Source: Devosia sp. 66-22
Lineage (GTDB): Bacteria > Pseudomonadota > Alphaproteobacteria > Rhizobiales > Devosiaceae
DNA: 64,000 nt
Assembly (NCBI GenBank): GCA_001899065.1
Contig: MKUZ01000007.1
Location: forward strand, 73,526 to 137,525
Direction of reading: 5' to 3'
Every line of letters starts with the position of its first letter. Positions within the stretch are counted from its first letter, which is position 1. The notes beneath the pieces are model-generated. The model was not told the DNA's origin, ran no database searches, and worked only from the letters and a program-made list of their open reading frames with translations. A program made the translations under genes and the position numbers. Below, piece by piece: positions 17,061-26,378 of the stretch.

Positions 17061-17453
17061 TCAGCGGAGGCCGGTGATGCGGATTTCGAGCTGGGTGGGA
17101 CCCGAGGTGCGGGCGTCGAACTGGCGCCGCGCTTCGATGACGCTCTGCCAGTTGGCCGCGGCGAAGTGCTCGAACGCCTTGAGCGCCTCCATGCCCAGCG
17201 TGGTCAGCTCGTATTCGACGCGTGGCGGGATGGTGGCGTAGCTGGTGCGAAGGAGCAGGCCGTCCCGCTCGAGCGTCCTGAGGCTGGCAGTCAGGGCCTT
17301 CTGCGAGATGGTGCCGATTTCGCGCTGCAGTTCGGAGAAGCGCTTGGTGTCGCGCCGCAGATGCAGCACCACCGTGAGGTTCCATTTGCTGGACCGGGTG
17401 GTGAGCATTTCGTCGAGGGCCACCTGGCCGGCGGACGGGCGCTGCCGCTGCAT
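17061..17453 (-). CDS. HxlR family transcriptional regulator
   Basis: 130 aa from ATG 17453, with GGAG 9 nt upstream. HxlR-type winged helix: SSKWNLTVVLHLRRDTKRFSELQREIGTISQKALTASLRTLERDGLLLR, then the wing with YELTTLGMEAL. The usual N-terminal conserved cysteine of redox-sensing HxlR proteins is not present, so it probably does not sense electrophiles that way. It lies between trmB and the HTH-SRPBCC pair; no obvious target gene is next to it. Confidence 0.85.
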   Translation of the reverse strand: MQRQRPSAGQVALDEMLTTRSSKWNLTVVLHLRRDTKRFSELQREIGTISQKALTASLRTLERDGLLLRTSYATIPPRVEYELTTLGMEALKAFEHFAAANWQSVIEARRQFDARTSGPTQLEIRITGLR

Positions 17454-17541
17454 AGACAAACTCCGGCTGACGCCGGCCGGACGGACGGCGGGTACGACCC
17501 CCTCGGCGGGACATGTTGGTGGCCGGCGCGGAATTACCAGA

Positions 17542-18252
17542 TCAGAGTCGATGAAACTCCAGATAGAAACTGGTCATGCGGCCCTCATGGCGGGCCTTGT
17601 CCTCGTAGCGCGTGGGCTGCCAGCCCGGATAGGGCTCATGCCAGATGCCGGGGCGGGCGGGCGCGAAGCGGAAGTCGGGCGAGCGGATGATGTGGGCGAG
17701 GGTCCAGTTCGCATAGTCCTCGATGTCGGTGGCGAAGCGGAACACCGCACCTGGCTTCAGGACCCGCGCCAGCTCGCCCAACGTCTGGGGCGAGATGAAG
17801 CGCCGCTTGTGGTGACGCGTCTTAGGCCAGGGGTCGGGATAGAGGAGGTAGGCCGCGTCGAGCGAGGCGGGTGGGAGCTTCACCAGCAGCTTCAGCGCGT
17901 CGTCGGTGAACAGGCGGACATTGGCCAGCTCGCGCGCGTCCACCGTCTCGAGCAGCTTGGCGATGCCGCCTGAAAACACCTCGCAGCCGATATAGCCGGT
18001 CGCAGGATTCTCGCCGGCGAGACGCGCCAGATGCTCACCGCCGCCATAGCCGATCTCGATGGCCCGGCGGGGCCGGCCCGGAAAGAGCCCGTCGAGATCA
18101 AGCGAGCCTTCGGGGAGCGGGATCTCGAGCGCCGGCAGCAGCTCGGCATAGAGTCGGTCCTGCCCCTTGTGCAGACGCTTGCCCGACCGCCGGCCGAAGA
18201 AGGCGCGCGGCTCGCCATGAACATTGAGGGGGTGATGGGGCTTGTCGGTCAT
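17542..18252 (-). CDS. trmB: tRNA (guanine-N7)-methyltransferase
   Basis: 236 aa from the ATG at 18252. Methylates G46 in the variable loop of tRNA using S-adenosylmethionine. Motif I is AIEIGYGGGEHLARLA, and the family-specific LYPDPWPKTRHHKRRF segment with the catalytic aspartate is present, followed by the C-terminal GWQPTRYEDKARHEGR. Follows metK by 76 bp, in the usual order for this group, with a hairpin terminator in the gap. Confidence 0.94.
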   Translation of the reverse strand: MTDKPHHPLNVHGEPRAFFGRRSGKRLHKGQDRLYAELLPALEIPLPEGSLDLDGLFPGRPRRAIEIGYGGGEHLARLAGENPATGYIGCEVFSGGIAKLLETVDARELANVRLFTDDALKLLVKLPPASLDAAYLLYPDPWPKTRHHKRRFISPQTLGELARVLKPGAVFRFATDIEDYANWTLAHIIRSPDFRFAPARPGIWHEPYPGWQPTRYEDKARHEGRMTSFYLEFHRL

Positions 18253-18269
18253 GGCGCGCCACTCGCACG

Positions 18270-18295
18270 AAAGCAAATCCCCGCTCGCGCGGGGA
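18270..18295 (-). terminator. Intrinsic terminator between metK and trmB
   Basis: TCCCCGC and GCGGGGA form a 7-bp stem with a 4-nt loop; on the minus strand TTTGCTTT follows. It would reduce read-through from metK into trmB. Confidence 0.6.
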
Positions 18296-18328
18296 ATCGC
18301 AGGATTGTCGATCGCGGGATCGAGCGGC

Positions 18329-19588
18329 TTACGCCGCCTTCACGGCCGCCTTGAGGGCCGGGACCAGATCGGTCTTTTCCCACGAGAAGCTGCCGTCGCG
18401 GCCGGGCTTGCGGCCGAAATGGCCGTAGGCCGAGGTCTTGGCGTAGATCGGCTTGTTGAGGTCGAGCTTGGTGCGGATGCCGCGCGGCGACAGGTCGAAC
18501 ACCTCCGACAGCACGGATTCGAGCTTGGCTTCCTCGACCTTGCCCGTGCCGTGGAGGTCGACATAGACCGACAGCGGCTTGGCGACGCCGATGGCGTAGC
18601 TGAGCTGGATGGTGGCGCGGTCGGCGAGGCCGGCGGCGACGACGTTCTTGGCGAGGTAGCGCGCCGCATAGGCGGCAGAGCGGTCGACCTTGGTGGGGTC
18701 CTTGCCCGAGAAGGCGCCGCCGCCATGCGGGGCCGCACCGCCATAGGTGTCGACGATGATCTTGCGGCCGGTGAGGCCGGCATCGCCGTCGGGACCACCC
18801 ACCACGAACTTGCCGGTGGGGTTCACGTGCCAGACGGTGTCCTTACCGATCCAGCCTTCCGGCAGGGCCTGGCGGACATAGGGCTCGATGATCGTGCGCA
18901 CGTCCTCGGAGCTGAGCGAAGCGTCGACATGCTGGGTCGACACGACGATCTGCGTCACGCCGACCGGCACGCCGTTCTCGTACCTCACCGTCACCTGGCT
19001 CTTGGCGTCGGGGCCGAGCTTGACGGCGGCACCCTCGCCGGCCTTGCGGGCCTCGGTGAGGATCTCGAGGATCTTGTGGGCATAGTAGATCGGGGCGGGC
19101 AGCAGCTCGGGCGTCTCGCGGCTGGCATAACCGAACATGATGCCCTGGTCGCCGGCGCCCACGTCCTTGTTGCCCTTCTCGTCGACGCCCTGGGCGATAT
19201 CGGCCGACTGGCCGTGCAGCAGCACGTCGATCTTGGCCTTCTTCCAGTGGAAGCCGTCCTGCTCGTAGCCGATGGCGCGGATGGCCTTGCGGGCGGTCGA
19301 CTTGAACTTGGCGGGGTTGACGACGGGCGCGCCCGAAGCGTCCTTGAGCACCTTGCCGTCCTTGCCCTTCTTGAGCAGCGTCTCGGGGACGCGCACTTCG
19401 CCGGCAATGACGACGCGGTTGGTGGTGGCCAGGGTTTCGCAGGCGATGCGGACCTGGCTGGGGTCCATGCCAGTCTTCTTGGCTTCGCGGAAGACGAGAT
19501 CCACGATCTCGTCGGAGATGCGATCGCAGACCTTGTCGGGGTGGCCTTCGGACACCGATTCCGAGGTGAAAAGATAGGACTGCCGCAC
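18329..19588 (-). CDS. metK: S-adenosylmethionine synthetase
   Basis: 419 aa from the GTG at 19588, with GGGGG 7 nt upstream; the longer in-frame extension would be read from the leader. Makes SAM from methionine and ATP. Signatures present are [35 protein letters not shown] and [23 protein letters not shown]. Length is about 30 residues greater than the E. coli enzyme (384 aa), which is usual in alphaproteobacteria. The gene is preceded by two overlapping hairpins with T-runs. Confidence 0.95.
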   Translation of the reverse strand: MRQSYLFTSESVSEGHPDKVCDRISDEIVDLVFREAKKTGMDPSQVRIACETLATTNRVVIAGEVRVPETLLKKGKDGKVLKDASGAPVVNPAKFKSTARKAIRAIGYEQDGFHWKKAKIDVLLHGQSADIAQGVDEKGNKDVGAGDQGIMFGYASRETPELLPAPIYYAHKILEILTEARKAGEGAAVKLGPDAKSQVTVRYENGVPVGVTQIVVSTQHVDASLSSEDVRTIIEPYVRQALPEGWIGKDTVWHVNPTGKFVVGGPDGDAGLTGRKIIVDTYGGAAPHGGGAFSGKDPTKVDRSAAYAARYLAKNVVAAGLADRATIQLSYAIGVAKPLSVYVDLHGTGKVEEAKLESVLSEVFDLSPRGIRTKLDLNKPIYAKTSAYGHFGRKPGRDGSFSWEKTDLVPALKAAVKAA

Positions 19589-19611
19589 GGCGAAACCCCC
19601 AAAAATTGCCC

Positions 19612-19631
19612 AAAAACGCGAAAAATCGCGT
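19612..19631 (-). promoter_or_regulatory. metK leader hairpin B with T-run
   Basis: ACGCGA and TCGCGT pair around a TTTT tetraloop and are followed by TTTT. It shares the ACGCG segment with hairpin A (19627-19657), so only one of the two can form. It ends about 24 nt before the metK start. Confidence 0.55.
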
Positions 19632-19657
19632 GGTTCGCAGGTTTCTGTCACCACGCG
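19621..19657 (-). terminator. metK leader hairpin A with T-run
   Basis: CGCGTGGT and ACCACGCG form a perfect 8-bp stem with a 15-nt loop, followed directly by ATTTTT on the minus strand. It could terminate the lnt transcript or act as an attenuator for metK, since the 32 bp left before metK is too short for a promoter. Confidence 0.65.
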
Positions 19658-19719
19658 GGGCGGCGGTCAAGGAGGATATAAAGAAATCTTGATATCTACG
19701 GCAGCGCGTTGCCGGAATA

Positions 19720-21303
19720 TCATGCCTTGCGGGGGCGACGGGTGCGCGTGAGCAACGCAACGACCGCCCCCAGCGCCAGGATTGCGAGGAACGGCCAGTT
19801 GCCGATGCGGGCGAACAGCGTGGGCTCGATCGGATTGGCAGGGACGACATCGATAAAGCCCGGTTGGCCCGGCGCGAGCTGCGCGGTGACCCGGCCGAGA
19901 GGATCGGCGGCAAAGGTCACGCCTGAATTTGTTGAGCGGAGCAGCGGCAAACCGGTCTCGACGGCGCGCAGCAGGGCGTGATGCGCATGCTGGGCGGGGC
20001 CGATGGAGCCGTCGAACCACTCGTCATTGCTGACATTGAGGATGTAGCCCGCCTTGGCGGGATCGGCGCCGAGGTCGCCCGAAAATATGGCCTCATAGCA
20101 AATCAGCGCGATGAAGGCGGGAAGGCCCGGAGGGCTGACGAGCCGCCGGCCATCGCCCGGCGCCCAGCCGGCGGTGCCCGGCACGAACTGAGTGATCCCG
20201 AAGATCCGCCAGAACGAGGCGAACGGCAGGTACTCGCCGAAGGGAACGAGGTGCGATTTGTCGTAGGTGGCGACGATCTCGCCGTCGCTGTCGATGGCGA
20301 GGATGGAATTGTAGCCGGGGTTCTCGCTCGGATCGTCGGAGAGGAATTCGGGCTCGCGCGGCGCGCCAGTGAGCAGCGTCGTCTCGGGCGGCAGCATGCG
20401 GGCGATGCGCGACAGCGCATCGGGATAGGTCGAGAGGAAGAAGGGAAACACCGATTCCGGCCAGACCACGATGTCCTTGCCGGCAAGATCTCCCGACACG
20501 TCGATCAGCCGGCCGACGATCTCGGGCGGATTGGCCGAAGCCCAGTTGGAATGCTCGGTGATGATGGGCTGGACGAGGCGGACGCTGAGCTCGGTGGGCG
20601 TCACCTCGACACTGTTCAGCCGATAGTTGCCATAGGCGATCTGGCCGGCGATGGCGGCGATGCCGAGGAAGAACGGCACGAGCCGCGCGACCATGCCGCG
20701 GCCATCGGCGGGCCAGATCAGCGCCGGGGTGTGGGCGAGCAGCGCCGCCAGCAGCGTCAACCCGTAGACGCCGACGACCGAGCTCAACTGCATCATCTCG
20801 ACATTGGCGGTGAGCGCGTAGCCCAGGAGATCGAACGGAAAGCCCGAAAAGAAGGTGCCGCGCGCATATTCGGCGGCGGCGATGAAGACGGCCAGCGTCA
20901 CGATGCGGACGCCGCCATGGCTCCAGCACAGATGCGCCAGCGCCGAGGCGAGGCCCCAGAACAGCGCGATCAACGCGGCAAGCGCCAGGATGGCCACCGG
21001 CATGAGGGCGAGGAACCAGCCGCCCTCGACGAAGAAGGCGGCGCCCAGCCAGTGGAAGGCGACGATGAAATAGCCCCAGCCGAAGGCGAAGCCGATCGCG
21101 AAGGCCGGGCCGAAGAGGCGGCCGAGGCCGGGCCGGCGCTCGGCACCGTCGAGCGCCCAGACCCAGAACGGGAAGGTGACGAACAGCGCCGGCAGGATGA
21201 ACAGCGGCGGCACCGATGTGCCCGCAACGGCGCCCAGCACCAGCATGAGCAGGAAGCGCCGCCAGCCATGCGCCAGCATCGTCCATTCCGCGAGGCGGGT
21301 CAT
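19720..21303 (-). CDS. lnt: Apolipoprotein N-acyltransferase
   Basis: 527 aa inner-membrane enzyme that adds the third acyl chain to lipoproteins. Several membrane helices fill residues 15-215, followed by the periplasmic nitrilase-like domain with the catalytic triad in WPESVFPF (Glu), DKSHLVPFGEYLPF (Lys) and LICYEAIFSG (Cys), and a last membrane helix near the C-terminus (FARIGNWPFLAILALGAVVALL). It lies between corC and metK as in relatives, except that an extra small gene intervenes on the corC side. Confidence 0.93.
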   Translation of the reverse strand: MTRLAEWTMLAHGWRRFLLMLVLGAVAGTSVPPLFILPALFVTFPFWVWALDGAERRPGLGRLFGPAFAIGFAFGWGYFIVAFHWLGAAFFVEGGWFLALMPVAILALAALIALFWGLASALAHLCWSHGGVRIVTLAVFIAAAEYARGTFFSGFPFDLLGYALTANVEMMQLSSVVGVYGLTLLAALLAHTPALIWPADGRGMVARLVPFFLGIAAIAGQIAYGNYRLNSVEVTPTELSVRLVQPIITEHSNWASANPPEIVGRLIDVSGDLAGKDIVVWPESVFPFFLSTYPDALSRIARMLPPETTLLTGAPREPEFLSDDPSENPGYNSILAIDSDGEIVATYDKSHLVPFGEYLPFASFWRIFGITQFVPGTAGWAPGDGRRLVSPPGLPAFIALICYEAIFSGDLGADPAKAGYILNVSNDEWFDGSIGPAQHAHHALLRAVETGLPLLRSTNSGVTFAADPLGRVTAQLAPGQPGFIDVVPANPIEPTLFARIGNWPFLAILALGAVVALLTRTRRPRKA

Positions 21304-21380
21304 GCGGGCGAATCAGGCACGGATCTCGTCATGCCCACCCCTAGCGTCAATCCGCACAGAGCGGTATCGCGCAGGTCGCG

Positions 21381-21734
21381 CTAGCTTGTCCGCTCCCAGT
21401 TCAGTTTCACGGTCGCCTCGATCTGTTGCCTGCGCGGCGCCGACGCCCGACCGCTGCGGGTTTGATTGGAGTGCGGGGAGCCGGGCGGGTTGCAGTGAGC
21501 GACGTCGACCCCGCCGCCCCACTCGCCGAGCAACCGGCGAAACCGCGCACAATTTCTCGCTCCCCACACGCCGAGGAATCGCTGACCACTCATCCAATCC
21601 CTGTAGGCCGCGTAGCCCGAGAAATAGTCGGCGAACCGCTCCAAGCTTCCGAAGCAGCCGATGACGTCCTCGGCTTGAGCTGCCGAGTATTGCGCATCTC
21701 GGTAGCCGCGGAAGACGAAGACGACGACGGCCAC
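21381..21734 (-). CDS. Hypothetical 117-aa protein inside the corC-lnt interval
   Basis: 117 aa, no recognised domain. It starts with GTG 2 bp after the corC stop, with GGCGGAG in the end of corC as a good ribosome binding site, so it is probably co-translated. The N-terminal half is rich in Phe, Tyr and Asp ([29 protein letters not shown]); the C-terminal half is low-complexity and rich in Arg, Ser and Pro. Codon use is less GC-biased than its neighbours, especially in the second half. It could be a recent acquisition or an overprinted frame; protein evidence is lacking. Confidence 0.5.
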   Translation of the reverse strand: MAVVVFVFRGYRDAQYSAAQAEDVIGCFGSLERFADYFSGYAAYRDWMSGQRFLGVWGARNCARFRRLLGEWGGGVDVAHCNPPGSPHSNQTRSGRASAPRRQQIEATVKLNWERTS

Positions 21735-21736
21735 GC

Positions 21737-22768
21737 CTACTCCGCCGCCTTCTGCTCGGCCGGAGACACCGGGCTCTCCGGCCCGACTATGGGGGGTTTG
21801 CGCTGGTGTTTCACGCGCTTGATCTTGATGCGGCGGACCTGGCGGCTGTCGGCCTGCATGACTTCGAATTCGAAGTTCTCGATGCCGCCCACGATCTCGC
21901 CCTTGACCGGCACGTGGCCGGCCAGCGCGAAGACGAGGCCGCCGATGGTGTCGACGTCCTCGCCATGCTCGCCCGGATCGAAATCGGGCCCGATGACACC
22001 TTCGACCTCGCCCAGCTCGGCGCGGGCCGAGGCGAGGAAGATGTTGGAGTTGATCTTGCGGATCAGCGGGCCCTCGAACTCGTCGTGCTCGTCGTCGATC
22101 TCGCCGACAACGGCTTCGAGCAGGTCCTCGATGGTGACGACGCCGTCGGTGCCGCCATATTCGTCGATGACGATGGCCATGTGGACGCGCTTGAGCTGCA
22201 TCTGCTGGAGCAGATCGCCCACCGGCATCAGCGGCGGCACGAACAGCACTGTTCGAGCGATGTCGAGCTTGCCCAGCTTCTGCTTGAGGCCGGCCGAGGC
22301 GAGCTTGACCGGCAGGTCCTTGGCCGGATCGGTGACGACCTCGGTGATGCGCCGCAGCGCATCCTTGACGTGGATGAAGCCGGTGATGTTGTCGATGTTG
22401 TCGGCATAGACCGGAATGCGCGAATGGCCGGCGCCGCGGAACAGCGCGATCATATCGGCCAGCGTCGACTCCGCCTCGATGGCGATGATATCGGCGCGGG
22501 GGACCATGACGTCCTCGACGCGCTTTTCGCCGAGCGACAGCACGTTCTGCAGGATTGTCCGCTCGGAGGGGGAGAAGTCGGCCGTCTCGCCTGCCGCTTC
22601 CGATTCGAGGGCCACCTCGAGGTCGTCGCGCAGGGACGGCGTGCGGAAGGCGAACAGCGCCTTGAGCCGCGTAATTAGCGATTGCCCCCGCGCAGGCGCA
22701 GGGGCGGTGGTCGACGGAGGTTCGGCTTCCGTCGTTTCAGGTCTGGGTGCTGTCGTACTGTCGCTCAT
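21737..22768 (-). CDS. CorC/TlyC-type CBS-domain protein
   Basis: 343 aa. Two CBS motifs ([20 protein letters not shown]... and ...[55 protein letters not shown]) are followed by the CorC_HlyC domain ([12 protein letters not shown]...[20 protein letters not shown]). No DUF21 membrane domain is present, so it is the soluble type usually placed between ybeY and lnt. CBS pairs bind adenine nucleotides, and the family is linked to magnesium/cobalt efflux, though old annotations call it hemolysin. It overlaps ybeY by 4 bp. Confidence 0.88.
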   Translation of the reverse strand: MSDSTTAPRPETTEAEPPSTTAPAPARGQSLITRLKALFAFRTPSLRDDLEVALESEAAGETADFSPSERTILQNVLSLGEKRVEDVMVPRADIIAIEAESTLADMIALFRGAGHSRIPVYADNIDNITGFIHVKDALRRITEVVTDPAKDLPVKLASAGLKQKLGKLDIARTVLFVPPLMPVGDLLQQMQLKRVHMAIVIDEYGGTDGVVTIEDLLEAVVGEIDDEHDEFEGPLIRKINSNIFLASARAELGEVEGVIGPDFDPGEHGEDVDTIGGLVFALAGHVPVKGEIVGGIENFEFEVMQADSRQVRRIKIKRVKHQRKPPIVGPESPVSPAEQKAAE

Positions 22769-23253
22769 CGATGGTCTTCGGCGTCTTCTTCCGCGTAGGG
22801 GTCCGCCACCCCCAGGGAGGCCAGAATCTGTGTCTCGAGCCCTTCCATGGCAAGGGCCTCGTCGTCGTCCATGTGATCATAGCCCAGAATGTGCAGGAAG
22901 CCATGGACCATCAAATGGGTGAAATGGTCCTCGAAGCTGACGCCCTGCTCGGCCGCCTCCCGCTCCAGCGTCTCACGGGCCAGGATGACGTCACCCAGAA
23001 TGCCCTCGACCGGCCCGAAGGGCTCGATCTGCGGAAAACTGAGCACATTTGTGGACTTGTCGATGCCCCGCCAGTCGCGGTTGAGCGTTTTCTGCTCGGC
23101 ATCGTCAGTGAGGACGACCGAAAGCTCGGCGACGCCCGTCACCGTCGCCTTGGATTGCCTGAGCGCCTCGCGCACGGCCTGTTCGGCGCGCGCATCGAGC
23201 GCCTCGGGCCAGCCCTCGGCGTTGCGGGAAACCTCGATGTGGAGCGGGCTCAT
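22765..23253 (-). CDS. ybeY: Endoribonuclease YbeY
   Basis: 162 aa. Single-strand RNA endonuclease required for 16S rRNA 3' maturation and ribosome quality control. The zinc site HGFLHILGYDH (H-x3-H-x5-H) is intact, and the N-terminal TNVLSFP motif is present. Overlaps phoH upstream by 4 bp and corC downstream by 4 bp, a tightly coupled trio. Confidence 0.95.
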   Translation of the reverse strand: MSPLHIEVSRNAEGWPEALDARAEQAVREALRQSKATVTGVAELSVVLTDDAEQKTLNRDWRGIDKSTNVLSFPQIEPFGPVEGILGDVILARETLEREAAEQGVSFEDHFTHLMVHGFLHILGYDHMDDDEALAMEGLETQILASLGVADPYAEEDAEDHR

Positions 23254-24266
23254 GGGGCGGGCTTGGCGCTCGCAGCATCATAGGCGCGGACAATACGGCC
23301 GACGAGAGCATGGCGGACCACGTCCTTGTCGCCGAAGCGGGAAATGTGGACGCCCTCGATGCCGTCGAGCAGCGACACCGCTTCGATGAGCCCCGATTTC
23401 TCGCCCCGCGGCAAGTCGACCTGGGTTGGGTCGCCGGTCACGATCATCTTGGAGTTCTCGCCCAGGCGGGTGAGGAACATCTTCATCTGCATCGAGGTGG
23501 TGTTCTGCGCCTCATCGAGGATCACCACGGCATTGGCGAGCGTGCGGCCGCGCATGAAGGCGAGCGGCGCGACTTCGATAACGCCGGAAGTAATACAGCG
23601 TTCCACATGCTCGGGACGCATCATGTCGTAAAGCGCATCGTAGAGCGGGCGGAGATAGGGATCGACCTTCTCCTTCATGTCGCCGGGCAGGAAGCCGAGC
23701 CGTTCGCCCGCTTCCACCGCCGGGCGCGACAGGATGATGCGATTGATGTCGCCGCGCTCGAGCAGCGTCGCGGCATGGGCCACGGCGAGATAGGTCTTGC
23801 CGGTGCCGGCCGGGCCGACGCCGAAGATCAGTTCGGCACGCTCCATGGCGCGCATATAGGCGTCCTGCGCCGGCGTGCGGGCGACGATCGTCGCCTTGCG
23901 CGTCGCAATCTGCGCCATGCGCACCTTGCCCTTCTTTTCGAGCGTGGGCAGCGAAAGCTGGCTGTCCTCGGTCTCGATCATGCGGATCATGGTGTCGACA
24001 TTGGCGATGTCGAGCGGCTTGCCTTCCTCGAGCATGCCATAGAGCGATTCCAGCACGCGGCGGCCCTGATCGACAGCCGAGGCGGGCCCCTTGAGCAGCA
24101 GGTGATTGCCGCGCGGGGTCGCCGTAACCTTGAGGCGCTGTTCGATAAGAGCGAGGTTCTGGTCGAAGTCGCCGTAGAGTTGTGCGGCGAGACGGTTGTC
24201 TTCGAAGGCCAGTTCCAGTTGCGAGGAGAGGGCGTTGTCGGGGGTGGCGGACAAGTGCCTGTTCAA
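23250..24266 (-). CDS. PhoH family ATPase
   Basis: 338 aa. An N-terminal KH-like segment (residues 15-80) is followed by the RecA-like PhoH domain with Walker A FGVGPAGTGKTYLAVAHA and Walker B NAVVILDEAQNTTSMQMKMFLTR. PhoH-like proteins are ATPases associated with RNA metabolism, and linkage to ybeY and miaB fits a role in rRNA processing; the precise reaction is not known. Encoded 23 bp after the miaB stop. Confidence 0.92.
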   Translation of the reverse strand: MNRHLSATPDNALSSQLELAFEDNRLAAQLYGDFDQNLALIEQRLKVTATPRGNHLLLKGPASAVDQGRRVLESLYGMLEEGKPLDIANVDTMIRMIETEDSQLSLPTLEKKGKVRMAQIATRKATIVARTPAQDAYMRAMERAELIFGVGPAGTGKTYLAVAHAATLLERGDINRIILSRPAVEAGERLGFLPGDMKEKVDPYLRPLYDALYDMMRPEHVERCITSGVIEVAPLAFMRGRTLANAVVILDEAQNTTSMQMKMFLTRLGENSKMIVTGDPTQVDLPRGEKSGLIEAVSLLDGIEGVHISRFGDKDVVRHALVGRIVRAYDAASAKPAP

Positions 24267-24289
24267 GTGCGCGTGTGCTCCAAAGCTGC

Positions 24290-25699
24290 CTATATGGCCG
24301 CTAGTTCTTGAGACTCAAGCACGCTAGCAGGATTCCGTTCCGCGTGTGTGACAATCTTGCCTTCAATTGAGTTATTCCCCGCGCCCACGATCAGCACAGG
24401 CTGCACGGTGCCGATGAGGTCGGCCGACGCCTCGAGGTGCACCGCCTGGAGGTAAGGCGAGCGGCCGCCGAGCTGGCCGGGGAGGCGGCCGGGCTTGTCG
24501 AGCAGGACGTCGAGAGTGCGGCCGACGCAGGCTCTGGCGAAGCCGCGCATCTGGGCGGTGACCAGCTCGTTGAGGCGCGCCAGCCGCTCGGTTTTCACGG
24601 CTTCCTCGACCTGACCGTCCATATCGGCACCAGGAGTGCCGGGACGGATCGAGTATTTGAAGGTGAAGGCGCTGGCATAGCCGACTTCGCGAACAATCGA
24701 CAAAGTCTGTTCGAAATCCGCGTCCGTTTCACCGGGGAAGCCGACGATGAAATCGCCCGACAGCGCCACGTCCGGCCGCGCCGCCTTGATGCGCTCGATG
24801 GTGCGCAGATAGTCGGCGCGAGTGTGCCGACGGTTCATCACCTTGAGGATGGCGTCGGAGCCCGACTGTACCGGCAGATGCAGGTAGGGCATCAGCTTGT
24901 CGTTGTCGCGATGCGCCGCGATCAGCTCGTCGGTCATGTCGGAGGGGTGGCTGGTGGTGTAGCGCAGGCGCGCGAGCCCCTCGATCTCGGCCAGGCGGGC
25001 ACAGAGCTCGCCGAGGCCGACGCTGCGTCCGGCGGCATCGAGCCCGTGATAGGCGTTGACGTTCTGGCCGAGCAGAGTGAGCTCGCGGACCCCGGCTTCG
25101 ATCAGTCGGCGGGCTTCGGTCAGCACCTGCTCGAGCGGGCGCGAGGTTTCGGCGCCGCGCGTATAGGGCACGACACAGAATGAGCAGAACTTGTCGCAGC
25201 CTTCCTGCACGGTGAGGAAGGCCGTGAGCCCGCGGCTGCGGATCACCTGCTTTTGCGCGAGCGGCAGGTGCTCGAACTTGTCCTCTTCCGGGAATTCCGT
25301 CTCGACCACCGGCGTGCCGCGGCGCACGCGCGACAACAGCTCGGGCAGACGGTGATAACTCTGCGGACCGAACACCAGATCCACGGCCTTGGATCGCCGC
25401 GCGATCTCCTCGCCCTCGGCCTGCGCCACGCAGCCGGCGACGCCGATGGTGAAATCGCGGCCACCCTCGCGGCGCAGCTCCGCCAGCCGGCCAAGCTCGG
25501 AGAACACCTTCTCGCTCGCCTTTTCGCGGATGTGGCAGGTGTTGAGCACCACGAGATCGGCATCGTCGATGACCGGCGTCGGCTCATAGCCGTGCGGCGC
25601 CAGCGCGTCGGCCATGCGGTCGCTGTCATAAACATTCATCTGACAGCCATAGGTCTTGATGAAGAGCTTCCTGGGCCGCAGTTCGGTGGTGTCGGTCAT
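24290..25699 (-). CDS. miaB: tRNA-2-methylthio-N6-dimethylallyladenosine synthase MiaB
   Basis: 469 aa from ATG 25699. Methylthiolates i6A37 in tRNA. The N-terminal UPF0004 domain carries three cluster cysteines (YGCQMN, NTCHIRE, GCVAQ), the radical SAM domain has CDKFCSFC, and a TRAM domain closes the C-terminus. The longer TTG start at 25720 is less likely. First of the miaB-phoH-ybeY-corC-lnt run. Confidence 0.95.
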   Translation of the reverse strand: MTDTTELRPRKLFIKTYGCQMNVYDSDRMADALAPHGYEPTPVIDDADLVVLNTCHIREKASEKVFSELGRLAELRREGGRDFTIGVAGCVAQAEGEEIARRSKAVDLVFGPQSYHRLPELLSRVRRGTPVVETEFPEEDKFEHLPLAQKQVIRSRGLTAFLTVQEGCDKFCSFCVVPYTRGAETSRPLEQVLTEARRLIEAGVRELTLLGQNVNAYHGLDAAGRSVGLGELCARLAEIEGLARLRYTTSHPSDMTDELIAAHRDNDKLMPYLHLPVQSGSDAILKVMNRRHTRADYLRTIERIKAARPDVALSGDFIVGFPGETDADFEQTLSIVREVGYASAFTFKYSIRPGTPGADMDGQVEEAVKTERLARLNELVTAQMRGFARACVGRTLDVLLDKPGRLPGQLGGRSPYLQAVHLEASADLIGTVQPVLIVGAGNNSIEGKIVTHAERNPASVLESQELAAI

Positions 25700-25737
25700 G
25701 GGCGCGGTCCATACACCCAACGGTCAGCCGTGCCAAA

Positions 25738-26301
25738 TCAGCACGGGGCGACGGCGTCGAAGGCGGCGGCGAGCTGCGGGTCGGAGCGCAGATCGAACCT
25801 CTCGATGAGCGGCACGAAAGCTCCGATCTCGGAGGTGCGGATGTAGCTCGACGCATAGAGCGGACCCGACGGGATGACGCCGGTGCGGCAGAACTCGCGA
25901 ATCCCCACGGCGAACGTCATGCTGCCGGGCCGCCGGTCGGCCAGGATCGCGCTCCTGACCGCGTCGAGCCTGGCCCTGTCGTCGGCACCGAGCCGATAGA
26001 CGAGATAGTGCCCGCTGCTGGGCGGGAAGGCCGCGATATCGGTGGGGTCGTCGCTGGCGATGAGCGCGAGATCGAGTGTTTCGTCGGGCTGCCCCTCGCG
26101 CTTGACGATCACGGCAAGCCGCGCGGTGTCGGGCAGCGGGCGGAGTTCGGCCGGCAGCCAGAGCGCGGCCCGCAGCTCGGCAAGATCGGTGGTCATCACA
26201 TCGGTCCGCGCGAGCTGGACCAGCGAGCCGATCGGCACGCTGGCGCAGCCGGAGAGCGCGGCCAGCAGCGCGACGGTGAGAACGAAGCGGCGGACAAACA
26301 T
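25738..26301 (-). CDS. Predicted lipoprotein of unknown function
   Basis: 187 aa. A lipoprotein signal with lipobox LSGC (Cys at about 19) places it in the envelope. The mature part has alternating strands and helices (TARLAVIVKREGQPDETLDLALIAS..., SSGHYLVYRLGADDRARLDAVRSAILAD) and ends in a second cysteine. No family was recognised. A promoter with TTGACA lies upstream, divergent from the DUF2975-XRE genes; GAGGAG precedes the ATG. It is part of an insertion between plsC and miaB. Confidence 0.75.
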   Translation of the reverse strand: MFVRRFVLTVALLAALSGCASVPIGSLVQLARTDVMTTDLAELRAALWLPAELRPLPDTARLAVIVKREGQPDETLDLALIASDDPTDIAAFPPSSGHYLVYRLGADDRARLDAVRSAILADRRPGSMTFAVGIREFCRTGVIPSGPLYASSYIRTSEIGAFVPLIERFDLRSDPQLAAAFDAVAPC

Positions 26302-26327
26302 GGGGACAGCTCCTCTTTCGGCTGGCG

Positions 26328-26356
26328 TTTTTATTGTTACGCGATAAGTTTGTCAA
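26328..26356 (-). promoter_or_regulatory. Promoter of the lipoprotein gene
   Basis: TTGACA (26351-26356) and TAAAAA (26328-26333) are separated by 17 bp, 27 bp ahead of the ATG at 26301. It overlaps the left arm of the inverted repeat at 26342-26378. Confidence 0.5.
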
Positions 26357-26378
26357 ACATGGCAATGAGGACTTATCG
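26342..26378. promoter_or_regulatory. Inverted repeat in front of the DUF2975-XRE genes
   Basis: CGATAAGT (26342-26349) and ACTTATCG (26371-26378) are perfect 8-bp arms 21 bp apart, ending at the base before the ATG at 26379. It could be an operator for the XRE protein or an mRNA hairpin holding the TGAGGA ribosome binding site in its loop. Confidence 0.5.

Noticed and set aside
19610-19660. SAM-II riboswitch before metK
   Set aside because: GTGGTGA and an ACCAC stem are reminiscent, but the conserved GCUAAA and pseudoknot partner are missing. Kept only as an unclassified hairpin leader.
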